Position numbers and translations under genes: made by a program. This document shows positions 1 to 6,086 of a stretch of DNA of 6,730 nt, one piece after another (within the stretch, counting starts at the first letter, position 1; every line of letters starts with the position of its first letter). This DNA comes from JAMWZF01 sp041628615 (GTDB lineage Bacteria > Pseudomonadota > Alphaproteobacteria > Rhodobacterales > Rhodobacteraceae): positions 1 through 6,730 of the forward strand of contig JBFKOW010000177.1 of the NCBI GenBank assembly GCA_041628615.1. Direction: 5' to 3'. A model generated the notes under the pieces. The model was not told the DNA's origin and did no database searches. It saw nothing but the letters and a program-made list of their open reading frames with translations.

Positions 1-1
1 C

Positions 2-919
2 GCCAATGCCGGTGTCGAGATCTACGGCATCACCGCCGCCGACCTTGCCGGCCTGCCCCGGATCGCCGCGCCCGAGGCGTCGATGGGCCAGATCGAGCGC
101 TTCGGCGAGGGGATCGCGATGGGCTCCGGGGTGGCGCGCGAGCTCGGGCTGACGGTGGGCGACAGGGTCCGGCTGATCTCGCCCAACGGGGTGCGCACCG
201 CCTTCGGCACCTCGCCCCGGGTCAGCGCCTACGAGGTGGTCTACATCTTCACCGCCGGCCGCTACGACATCGACCGGACCCGGATCTACATGCCGCTGCA
301 ACAGGCCCAGAGCTTCTTTGGCCGCGACGGGCTGGCTGACGAGATCGAGGTGATGGTGACCGATCCCGACCGGGTCGAGGAGGTGATCCCCGGGCTGATC
401 GCGGCGGCCGGGCCGCGGGCCCTGATCTGGACCTGGCGGGACGCCTCGGGCAACTTCCTGCGGGCGCTCGAGGTCGAGGACAACGTGATGTTCGTGATCC
501 TGTCGATCCTCGTGCTGATCGCCTCGATGAACATCATCTCCGGGCTCATCATGCTGGTGAAGAACAAGGGCCGGGACATCGGCATCCTGCGGACGATGGG
601 GCTCACCGAGGGGGCGGTGCTGCGGGTATTCTTCCTTTGCGGCGCCGGGATCGGCACCGTGGGAACGATCCTCGGCGTGGCGCTCGGCTGTCTCTTCGCG
701 CTCTACATCGACCCGATCTTCTCTTTCGTGAACTGGGCGATGGGGGGCGGCGTCTGGGACCCGTCGATCCGCGGCATCTACGCCCTGCCGGCGCGGCTCG
801 AGGCGGGCGACGTGCTGTCGGCGGTGGCGCTGTCGCTGGGGCTGAGCTGGACGGTGACGGTCTTTCCGGCACGGCGGGCGGCGCGGCTGAACCCGGTGGA
901 GGCGCTGCGCTATGAGTGA
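2..919 (+). CDS. lolC: Lipoprotein-releasing ABC transporter permease (LolC/LolE family), 5' end missing
   Basis: Inner-membrane subunit of the Lol system, which extracts mature lipoproteins from the inner membrane and hands them to the periplasmic chaperone LolA. The frame is open from base 2, so the gene starts outside the window; about 305 C-terminal residues are present, against roughly 410-430 for the family. Visible parts are a periplasmic domain, then the FtsX-type membrane half: a hydrophobic segment at about 488-562, a cytoplasmic loop with GRDIGILRTMG (the family's coupling-loop motif), a second segment at about 626-709, and a third at about 812-868 followed by the typical ending ARLNPVEALRYE. 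It overlaps the next gene by 8 bases (ATGAGTGA), which indicates translational coupling with the ATPase. Whether it is the LolC or LolE type cannot be told from this fragment; the symbol is a convenience. The ATG at 83 is internal, because the homologous reading continues upstream of it. Confidence 0.93.
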   Translation, partial: ANAGVEIYGITAADLAGLPRIAAPEASMGQIERFGEGIAMGSGVARELGLTVGDRVRLISPNGVRTAFGTSPRVSAYEVVYIFTAGRYDIDRTRIYMPLQQAQSFFGRDGLADEIEVMVTDPDRVEEVIPGLIAAAGPRALIWTWRDASGNFLRALEVEDNVMFVILSILVLIASMNIISGLIMLVKNKGRDIGILRTMGLTEGAVLRVFFLCGAGIGTVGTILGVALGCLFALYIDPIFSFVNWAMGGGVWDPSIRGIYALPARLEAGDVLSAVALSLGLSWTVTVFPARRAARLNPVEALRYE

Positions 920-1595
920 GGCGGCGCTGGAGCTTGCCGGGCTGACCAAGGGCTACAACCCGGGCCGTCCGAACCAGATCGAGGTGCTGCGCGGCGCCGA
1001 CCTGACCGTCGCGCCCGGCGAGGTGGTGGCGCTGGTCGCGCCCTCCGGCGCGGGCAAGTCGACGCTGCTGCATATCGCCGGGTTGCTCGACCTGCCCGAC
1101 GCGGGCGAGGTGCGCATCGGCGGCACCCTGATGACCGGCCTGTCCGACCGCCGCCGCACCGCCGCCCGGCGCGAGGCGGTGGGCTTCATCTACCAGTTCC
1201 ACCACCTGCTGCCCGAGTTCACCGCGGCCGAGAACATCGTCCTGCCGCAACTGGCCAACGGCGCGACCCAGGCCGGGGCAGAGGCCCGCGCGTCGGCGCT
1301 TCTGGCAGATGTCGGGCTGTCGGACCGGGCCGAGCACCGCCCGGCGCAACTCTCGGGCGGCGAGCAGCAGCGGGTGGCCTTCTGCCGGGCGCTGGCCAAC
1401 GCGCCGCGGCTGCTGCTCGCCGACGAGCCCACCGGCAACCTCGACCCCGCCACCTCGGACCGGGTGTTCGGGACGCTGATGGGGCTGGTGCGGGACACCG
1501 GGCTGGCGGCGGTGATCGCGACCCACAACCTCGACCTCGCGGCGCGGATGGACCGGCGTGTCCGGCTCGACGCCGGGCGGATCGTGCCGGCCTGA
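912..1595 (+). CDS. lolD: Lipoprotein-releasing ABC transporter ATP-binding protein LolD
   Basis: ATPase that powers lipoprotein release by the LolC/E permease on the cytoplasmic face of the inner membrane. The product is 227 residues, the usual LolD length. Visible motifs: Walker A APSGAGKST (43-51, Lys49), Q-loop Gln95 in FIYQFHHLLPEF (a LolD/MacB-like sequence), signature LSGGEQQR (147-154), Walker B LLLADEP with Glu172, D-loop GNLD (175-178), and switch His205 in ATHN. The first Walker A residue is Ala instead of Gly; from memory this is common in alphaproteobacterial LolD and the catalytic Lys, Ser and Thr are intact. The start at 912 is supported by GGAGG at 898-902, nine bases upstream and inside the permease gene, and by the 8-base overlap with the permease stop. 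Related MacB/FtsE-type ATPases share these motifs; the permease neighbour decides for LolD. Confidence 0.95.
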   Translation: MSEAALELAGLTKGYNPGRPNQIEVLRGADLTVAPGEVVALVAPSGAGKSTLLHIAGLLDLPDAGEVRIGGTLMTGLSDRRRTAARREAVGFIYQFHHLLPEFTAAENIVLPQLANGATQAGAEARASALLADVGLSDRAEHRPAQLSGGEQQRVAFCRALANAPRLLLADEPTGNLDPATSDRVFGTLMGLVRDTGLAAVIATHNLDLAARMDRRVRLDAGRIVPA

Positions 1596-1701
1596 TCGTC
1601 GTCCGACTGGCTGCCGCCGCCCGGCGGGCGTCAACCGGTTCTTAAGCACGTTCCGCCATACCCTGCGCCCCAGTGCACGGCTCAAGGAACGGCGCGCGGC
1701 C

Positions 1702-2755
1702 ATGTCGGCCTACATTTCCGAAGTCCGATACAACACCGAAGAGAACAACTTCGTCGAGATCGCCGTGCCCAAGGGCACGGACGTCTCCGGGCTACCGGAT
1801 CGTCATCTATGACGACAGCGGAGTCTTGTCTTCGGGCGACGGCGGGTCCAACCCGACGGACCTCGGCACCTTGGACAGCACCAACGTCGGTTACGATGTC
1901 TACGCGGTTCGGCTTGGCGAAGACATGCTGAGCGGGTCCGGCGGAGTCGCCCTTGTCGACGATACCGGGACGGTGCTCCAGTTCGTTTCGTTCAACGGCA
2001 ATACCATCACTGCCACGGAAGGTGCGGCCAGCGGCCTGACCAGTACGAACATCGGCTCCGCATCCGGCTCGAACACCCTCCAATCGACCGACGGCGGCGC
2101 TTCATACAGCGCCGCGGCGCGCACGCAGGGCACGATTCCATGTTTCGGCCCCGGGACCCTGATCGCCGTGCCGGGCGGGCGGGAGCGCGCGGTCGAGGAT
2201 CTCGTCGTCGGCGATCTCGTTCGGACGATCGATGCCGGACCCCGGCCGATCCGCTGGATCAGCCGGGCGGAACAATGCCTCGACCGGGCCGGACCGGAGG
2301 CCCGTCCGGTCCTGATCGGGGCGGGGGCTCTGGGGCCCGGACGGCCGGAGCGGGACCTCGTGGTGTCGCCGCAGCACCGCGTGCTGGTCGGAGAGAGCGG
2401 GCAGCTTTGCGGTTCGTTCGACGGTGCGCACCTTGTTCCGGCCAAGGCGCTGACCGGCCTGCCGGGCATCCGCGCGATGATGGGCAAGCGGCGGATATCA
2501 TGGTTCCATTTCGCGCTCGACCGTCAGGAGGTGGTCATCGCCAATGGCTGCCTGACGGAATCGCTGCTGCTCGGGCCGATGGTCCTGGCCGGGCTGGCGC
2601 CGGCGCTGCGCGGTGCCTTGGTTTCCCGGTTCGGCGGGGCGGCGGGCCGGCTGCCACTGAACGGCTCTCCGGCCAGACCCTGCCTGAGCGTCGGCGCCGC
2701 GCGGCGTGCGCTCGCCGCGGCCGGGCATTGCGGCCGCTTCCGCGTCGTCGCCTGA
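1702..2755 (+). pseudogene. Hint (Hedgehog/intein) domain protein gene interrupted by a one-base frameshift
   Basis: Reading starts at ATG 1702 (AAGGAA at 1684-1689 upstream) as MSAYISEVRYNTEENNFVEI and continues to Ser at 1786-1788. It then meets GGG at 1789-1791 and stops at TGA 1810-1812 after 36 codons. Dropping one G lets the reading continue without a stop to TGA 2753-2755, giving a 350-residue protein and a natural junction (DVSG-YRIVIYDD). The N-terminal 145 residues are a beta-rich, Gly/Ser/Thr/Asp-rich module seen in Rhodobacteraceae Hint proteins and reminiscent of lamin-tail folds. From residue 147 a Hint domain follows: CFGPGTLIA with the nucleophile-position Cys147, a VEDLVVGD strand, VSPQHRVLV with His225, and HLVPAKALTG. 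These are Hint_2 (PF13403) hallmarks; the family's exact role is poorly known, and autoprocessing is only a possibility. The break may be a sequencing error, a true pseudogene mutation or, least likely, recoding. No signal peptide is visible. An in-frame ATG at 1925 could restart translation but lacks a good ribosome binding site. Confidence 0.82.
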
Positions 2756-2852
2756 ACCGTCCGGCGTCTCACCCGGCCTGACATTGCCGTGACCCGCGAT
2801 TTCCGCCCGCGATTCCATGATAAGTCGGGTGAAATCTCACGGAGTGCCCCTC

Positions 2853-3509
2853 ATGTTTCGCGCGACCTTCGCCATCCTCGCCCTGTCCCTCGGTCTCGGG
2901 GGTCTCGCGCCCGGGGCCGCGGCCCAGCCGCTCAGTTTCGCGGACTGGCGCGACCAGCGGTTCCAGCTGTTCAACCGGGTCGAGTTCACCCGCGCCGGGC
3001 AGGCCCTGTCGATCCGGGCCGAGGACGCGGCCTCGATGATCTACACCACCCTGCCACCCGGCCTGCGGGGCGCGCGGTCCGCGTCCTGGTCCTGGGAGGT
3101 GAGCCGCTCGGTGCCCGCCACGCGGCTCGACCAGCGCGGCGGCGACGACCGCAACATCGCGCTCTACTTCGCCTTCCTGCCCGCGGCCGAGGCGGCGGCG
3201 TTGGGGGCGAACCCCTCGATCCGTCGGCTGCTGCGCAACCCCGAGGGGCGGGTTCTGGTCTATGTCCACGGCGGCGACGCGCCGCGCGGGGCGATGATGC
3301 GGACGCCCTATCTCGGCAATCAGGGCGTGGTGGTGATCCGCCGCCCCGCCGGCACCGGCCCGGCGATGGAGCGGGTCGACCTCGCCGCCGACTACGCCCG
3401 CGCCTTCGGCGGCGCGCCGGGCGCGCTGGTGGCGGTGGCGGTCTCGGCCGACAGCGACGACACCGACAGCGTGATCGACGCCCGGCTGACCGGGCTCACG
3501 CTCGAGTGA
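2853..3509 (+). CDS. DUF3047 domain secreted protein
   Basis: Predicted periplasmic protein of 218 residues with unknown biochemical function. The N-terminus MFRATFAILALSLGLGG, ending APGAAA|Q, is a clear Sec signal peptide with probable cleavage after Ala24. The mature part opens with DWRDQRFQLFNRVEF, has WSWEVSRS and a strand LALYFAF-like segment (IALYFAF), and ends with ERVDLAADYARAFGG followed by ADSDDTDS (200-206). The last two blocks match my recollection of the DUF3047 (PF11249) pattern, where an Asp-rich DT/SDDT sequence sits near the C-terminus. I chose ATG 2853 instead of the in-frame ATG 2817 because GGAG at 2841-2844 lies eight bases upstream and because it places the signal peptide at the very start. 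The two cytochrome genes follow on the same strand after 82 bases, so a functional link to the periplasmic redox proteins is possible but unproven. Confidence 0.75.
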   Translation: MFRATFAILALSLGLGGLAPGAAAQPLSFADWRDQRFQLFNRVEFTRAGQALSIRAEDAASMIYTTLPPGLRGARSASWSWEVSRSVPATRLDQRGGDDRNIALYFAFLPAAEAAALGANPSIRRLLRNPEGRVLVYVHGGDAPRGAMMRTPYLGNQGVVVIRRPAGTGPAMERVDLAADYARAFGGAPGALVAVAVSADSDDTDSVIDARLTGLTLE

Positions 3510-3591
3510 CCGGCTGATCCAGATCATGGTGGCGCGCCGGGCTGCGCCTATCCTATCCTGCAAGCCCGCGGGACAAGGAGATACAGACCCG

Positions 3592-4011
3592 ATGCGCGCC
3601 TTCCGTCATTTCCTGCCGGCACTGGTGGCGCCGGCGCTTCTGGCCGGCTGCAACACCGCCGAGATCGACACCGGACCCGAGGCCGGGGCGGCCGCCTTCC
3701 GCGAGGATTGTTCCGCCTGCCACGGGCCCGGGGGCCGCGGAGACGGCAGCTTCGGCGCGCAGCTCCTCCGCCAGCCCCCCGACCTGACCCGGCTCGCTGC
3801 CCGCAACGGCGGCGTCTTCCCGCGCGACCGCGTGATGTCGACCATCGACGGTTTCGACCGGGGCGAGCATTTCAGCGCCGCGATGCCCGAGTTCGGCGCC
3901 GGCGACATGGGGCCGGTGGTGATCGTCGAGAGCGCCGACGGCATCGGCACCCCGGTCCCGGCCCGGCTGCTGGCGCTCGCGGCCTATCTCGAATCCATCC
4001 AGGAGGAATGA
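3592..4011 (+). CDS. c-type cytochrome, predicted lipoprotein
   Basis: Single-heme electron carrier on the periplasmic side of a membrane. The 139-residue product begins MRAFRHFLPALVAPALLAGC, a lipoprotein signal with lipobox LAGC, so Cys20 would be lipidated and anchor the protein. The heme site is CSACH (Cys40, Cys43, His44) and the likely sixth ligand is Met98 in AAMPEFG. Between them is PPDLTRLAARNGGVFPRDRV, which has a close counterpart in the next gene. After the Met there is an extra segment of about 20 residues (MGPVVIVESADGIGTPVP) before the C-terminal helix LLALAAYLESIQ. ATG 3592 was chosen over ATG 3526 because AAGGAG at 3575-3580 is 11 bases upstream and the lipobox then sits at residue 17-20, as expected. 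The second cytochrome starts 3 bases after the stop, so the two are almost certainly co-translated. Electron donor and acceptor cannot be told from the sequence. Confidence 0.9.
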   Translation: MRAFRHFLPALVAPALLAGCNTAEIDTGPEAGAAAFREDCSACHGPGGRGDGSFGAQLLRQPPDLTRLAARNGGVFPRDRVMSTIDGFDRGEHFSAAMPEFGAGDMGPVVIVESADGIGTPVPARLLALAAYLESIQEE

Positions 4012-4014
4012 GCC

Positions 4015-4410
4015 ATGCGGCTGACCGGTCTTAGCCTGATCCTCTCGGTCCTCGGCGCCGCCGCCGCGGCGCAGGACATCGACGCGGGCGCGGCGCTTTA
4101 CGCCGACCATTGCGCGGTCTGTCACGGCGCCGACGCCGCGGGGGACGGCCCGCTCGCCCCGGCGCTGGCGCTGCAGCCCGTGGACCTCACCGCGCTCACC
4201 GCGTCGAACGGCGGCGTGTTCCCGGCCGAGCGGATCGTGCGGCGGATCGACGGGCGCGACCCGCTGGTCTCCCACGGCTCGCCGATGCCGGTCTACGGGC
4301 CCTATTTCGACGGGCCGGAAATCGCGATGAAGCTGCCCTCGGGCCAGCCCCTGATCGCGCCCGAGGCGGTGGTCCACCTGATGGCCTGGATCGAATCGAT
4401 CCAGGACTGA
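4015..4410 (+). CDS. c-type cytochrome, predicted soluble periplasmic
   Basis: Single-heme cytochrome of 131 residues, paralogous to its upstream neighbour. The signal peptide MRLTGLSLILSVLGAAAAAQ lacks a lipobox and probably ends after Ala19, so the mature protein would be free in the periplasm. The heme motif is CAVCH (Cys33, Cys36, His37), the likely axial Met is Met91 in GSPMPVYG, and the C-terminal helix reads VVHLMAWIESIQD. The stretch VDLTALTASNGGVFPAERIVRRIDG aligns by eye with the neighbouring cytochrome. AGGAGG at 4001-4006, inside the end of the upstream gene, lies eight bases before the ATG. The stop is only seven bases from the stop of the convergent lipoprotein gene, with no obvious terminator between them, so the two transcripts may overlap. 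The partner enzyme is unknown. Confidence 0.9.
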   Translation: MRLTGLSLILSVLGAAAAAQDIDAGAALYADHCAVCHGADAAGDGPLAPALALQPVDLTALTASNGGVFPAERIVRRIDGRDPLVSHGSPMPVYGPYFDGPEIAMKLPSGQPLIAPEAVVHLMAWIESIQD

Positions 4411-4417
4411 GCCGGGC

Positions 4418-5098
4418 TCAGGCGCAGATCCCCCGCGTCTCGACCCCGTCCCACGGCACCCGGACCTGCCGCCCGGCCAGCGGCAGGGCCGACACCGGCA
4501 TCGCCTCGGACAGCAGGGCGCGCAGCCGCGCGGTCCGCGCGCCGCCGGGGTCGAGGGTGGCGCAGCAGACGAATTCCTCCACGATGCTCGCCTGCTGCTC
4601 GTAGCCGTAGTCGAGGAACGGCCGGGCGGTGGCGGCGTCGAACAGGTAGGGATCGGCGCCGAAGCCGTGCTCGGTCGCGGCGCGGAACGGCGAATAGCCG
4701 GTCACCGCGCGGTTCTGCCACTGCCAGACATGGGTGATCTCGTGGGCGAAGAACATCGCCGCCACGAGCGACATCTCGCCCCCCGGCATCTCGGTGTAGT
4801 CGGGCAGATACCAGTCCGGGCGGATGTTCATGGTCTGGCCCAGCACCACGCCGGCAGTGCGGGCGGTGAAGGTCGGGGCCTCGGCCGGCGGCAGGATCCG
4901 CTCGCGGCAGGTGGTGCGCGGGCGGACCGGGTAGGTGCGCGACGTCACGCCGACGATGCCGTTCTCCAGCACCCGGACCCGGGCGGTGTCGAGGGTGTCG
5001 CCGTGCAGGGCCTTGGCCAGCCGGGTCTCGCCCTCGGTCAGGGGGCGGCCGCAGGCGGCGAGGGCGAGGACGAGGAGGATCGGAAGAACGGCACGCAT
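4418..5098 (-). CDS. Lipoprotein with HEITH zinc-metalloprotease-like motif
   Basis: Predicted lipoprotein of 226 residues. MRAVLPILLVLALAAC carries the lipobox LAAC with Cys16 as the lipidation site. The central feature is HEITHVWQWQ: His119, Glu120 and His123 form an HExxH zinc site, and Glu167 or Glu174 in YEQQASIVEE may supply a third ligand, as in gluzincin-like proteins. The block TEGETRLAKALHGDTLDTARVRV before it resembles alphaproteobacterial proteins annotated as vgr-related or DUF4157-like, which also have HE(M/I)THVWQ. Substrate and actual peptidase activity are unknown; some relatives may be non-enzymatic. There is no Shine-Dalgarno sequence before the ATG at 5098, while a promoter-like element ends seven bases upstream, which suggests a leaderless message. 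It lies 48 bases downstream of the DUF1194 gene on the same strand and converges on the cytochrome pair. Four further Cys residues (64, 177, 178 and 224) could form disulfides. Confidence 0.8.
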   Translation of the reverse strand: MRAVLPILLVLALAACGRPLTEGETRLAKALHGDTLDTARVRVLENGIVGVTSRTYPVRPRTTCRERILPPAEAPTFTARTAGVVLGQTMNIRPDWYLPDYTEMPGGEMSLVAAMFFAHEITHVWQWQNRAVTGYSPFRAATEHGFGADPYLFDAATARPFLDYGYEQQASIVEEFVCCATLDPGGARTARLRALLSEAMPVSALPLAGRQVRVPWDGVETRGICA

Positions 5099-5105
5099 GA
5101 CCGCA

Positions 5106-5133
5106 AGGATAGGGGGTTCGCGGGCCGATACAA
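5106..5133 (-). promoter_or_regulatory. Probable leaderless promoter of the HEITH lipoprotein gene
   Basis: On the minus strand TTGTAT (5133-5128) is followed by a 16-base spacer and TATCCT (5111-5106). Seven bases then separate it from the ATG at 5098, so transcription would begin at or one base before the start codon. It fits entirely in the 48-base gap after the DUF1194 gene. The same arrangement occurs before that gene, which raises confidence in both. The -10 element departs from TATAAT at two positions. Confidence 0.6.
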
Positions 5134-5146
5134 CGGGGCCGGGGGA

Positions 5147-5860
5147 CTAGTCGGCGCGGGCCAGTTGCGCTTCGGTCTCCGGGGTCATGCCCGAGATCTC
5201 GAGGATCAGCTTGCGGCGCACCGCCTCGGCGAACTGCGCCCCGCTTTCGGCGGCGACGACGAAGGCCCCCCGGCCGCCGATGATCCGTTGCTCGTAGAGT
5301 TCCACGAGGTTCGATTGCGCCGGGCCGCTGCACTGCCGGCACAGGAACGCCAGCCCGTTGATGGTGATCCCGGCGTTCAGGACCTCGGCGCGGGCCGCCT
5401 CGATGGTGGGGCCGTTCCAGTTGTTGGCGCTGTCGCCGGAGAAATCGATCACCCGCCGCCAGCCGGTGATGTCGTTATCCTCGATCAGCCGCTTGCCGGT
5501 GAGCAGGGCGGAGCCGATGGCGTTGCGCCCGAAGGCCATCCGGGGCGGCGGCAGCAGGGCGGCGGCGAAGGCTTCGGCGTCGGCCTCGGTGGCGATGATC
5601 GTCCAGGGCACGACGACCTGTTCGTTGCCCGCCGCGGCCCATTCCACGTAGGTGACGGCGATGGACCCGTAGGCGGTGTCGCGGATCGCGGAAAGCACCG
5701 CCGGATCGGTGATCGCCTGCGCGTAGCCCTGCCGCTGGAACCGGATCTCGGCGTCGTCGATGGAGCCCGAGGCGTCGGCCAGCAGCACCAGTTCGAGGTC
5801 CACGTCCTGCGCCGCGGCGGGGGCGGCGAGAAGGGCGAGGGCGAGGATCAGGCGGCGCAT
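5147..5860 (-). CDS. DUF1194 protein with von Willebrand factor A domain, secreted
   Basis: Predicted periplasmic metal-dependent adhesion or scaffold protein of 237 residues. The signal peptide MRRLILALALLAAPAAAQ has a probable cleavage site after Ala17. The mature protein begins directly with a VWA fold: VDLELVLLADASGSID contains the MIDAS motif DxSxS (Asp29, Ser31, Ser33), and RRVIDFSGDSANN holds the later acidic loop (Asp143). In the middle MIDAS loop, where a Thr is usual, the sequence is GRNAIGSAL, so Asn113 or a nearby residue takes that position. CRQC later in the domain may form a disulfide. The full-length match to DUF1194 (PF06707) rests on memory of the family pattern: the YVEWA strand, VIDFSGD and the length. 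The partner is unknown. The gene has no Shine-Dalgarno sequence but a promoter-like element ending six bases before its ATG. Confidence 0.88.
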   Translation of the reverse strand: MRRLILALALLAAPAAAQDVDLELVLLADASGSIDDAEIRFQRQGYAQAITDPAVLSAIRDTAYGSIAVTYVEWAAAGNEQVVVPWTIIATEADAEAFAAALLPPPRMAFGRNAIGSALLTGKRLIEDNDITGWRRVIDFSGDSANNWNGPTIEAARAEVLNAGITINGLAFLCRQCSGPAQSNLVELYEQRIIGGRGAFVVAAESGAQFAEAVRRKLILEISGMTPETEAQLARAD

Positions 5861-5866
5861 GGACCA

Positions 5867-5894
5867 AGGATAGGGGCGGCCCGGCGGCGGGCAA
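5867..5894 (-). promoter_or_regulatory. Probable leaderless promoter of the DUF1194 gene
   Basis: On the minus strand TTGCCC (5894-5889), a 16-base spacer and TATCCT (5872-5867) are followed after exactly six bases by the ATG at 5860. With normal sigma-70 geometry the A of the start codon would be the first transcribed base. No Shine-Dalgarno sequence is present. The -35 is a partial match (TTG conserved). Confidence 0.62.
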
Positions 5895-5910
5895 GGCCAC
5901 GCCGGATCGG

Positions 5911-5949
5911 GGCCGGGCGGGCGGCCGAGGGAGGCCGCGCCGCCCGGCC
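5911..5949 (-). terminator. Long GC-rich hairpin after the 43-residue gene, possible terminator
   Basis: Arms 5911-5926 and 5933-5949 pair over about 16 base pairs with one bulged base and a six-base loop. The hairpin begins five bases after the stop codon of the small gene (minus strand) and ends before the -35 of the DUF1194 promoter, a good position for a terminator. There is no T-run on either side, so termination without an added factor is uncertain; it may instead protect the 3' end of the message. Confidence 0.5.
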
Positions 5950-5954
5950 CGCGG

Positions 5955-6086
5955 TCACTTGACCTTCTTGCCGGCGATCACCGTGTCGGCCTTGCCCGCG
6001 CCGCTGTTGGCGGTGGCGAGCACCTTCGGCTTTTCCTTCTTCGGCTTCTTGGCCTCGCGGTTGCCGCGGTTCTTTTCCTTGGACAT
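5955..6086 (-). CDS. Small lysine-rich conserved protein, 43 residues
   Basis: The reading frame ATG 6086 to TGA 5957-5955 encodes MSKEKNRGNREAKKPKKEKP followed by a less charged tail, ending AGKKVK. It holds 12 lysines and 2 arginines in 43 residues, with the charge concentrated in residues 3-21 (KKPKKEK core), so it is strongly basic and probably disordered in the first half. GGGAGGA lies four bases before the start codon, a strong ribosome binding site. I recall very similar small proteins with RGNxEAKKPKKEK in other proteobacteria, where they remain hypothetical; the function is unknown. Nucleic-acid or ribosome binding would suit the charge but is only a guess. The gene stands alone, with a hairpin directly after its stop. 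Confidence 0.82.
   Translation of the reverse strand: MSKEKNRGNREAKKPKKEKPKVLATANSGAGKADTVIAGKKVK

Noticed and set aside
1038..1064. LolD Walker A beginning with Ala instead of Gly as a defect
   Set aside because: The Lys, Ser and Thr that bind phosphate are intact, and I recall this form from other alphaproteobacterial LolD proteins.
1618..1630. Small hairpin CGCCC/GGGCG after lolD as a terminator
   Set aside because: Only a 5-bp stem with a three-base loop and no T-run; chance occurrence is likely at this GC content.
603..1703. Long minus-strand open frame (366 residues) opposite the lol genes
   Set aside because: Arg/Pro-rich, no recognisable domain, and lies antisense to the firmly identified permease and LolD; a GC-rich shadow frame.
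1786..1812. Programmed +1 frameshifting at TCC GGG CTA
   Set aside because: It is not a known slippery heptamer and no stop codon or stimulatory structure sits at the shift point; mutation or sequence error is simpler.
2140..2781. Plus-strand open frame of 213 residues over the Hint domain
   Set aside because: Composition is Arg/Gly/Pro-rich and the Hint motifs (CFGPGT, SPQHRV) are in the other frame.
4302..5342. Minus-strand open frame of 346 residues
   Set aside because: Same strand but wrong frame of the HEITH lipoprotein; Arg/Pro-rich with no domain.
4667..5962. Plus-strand open frame of 431 residues
   Set aside because: Gly/Arg/Asp-rich low-complexity product opposite two well-supported minus-strand genes with signal peptides and motifs.
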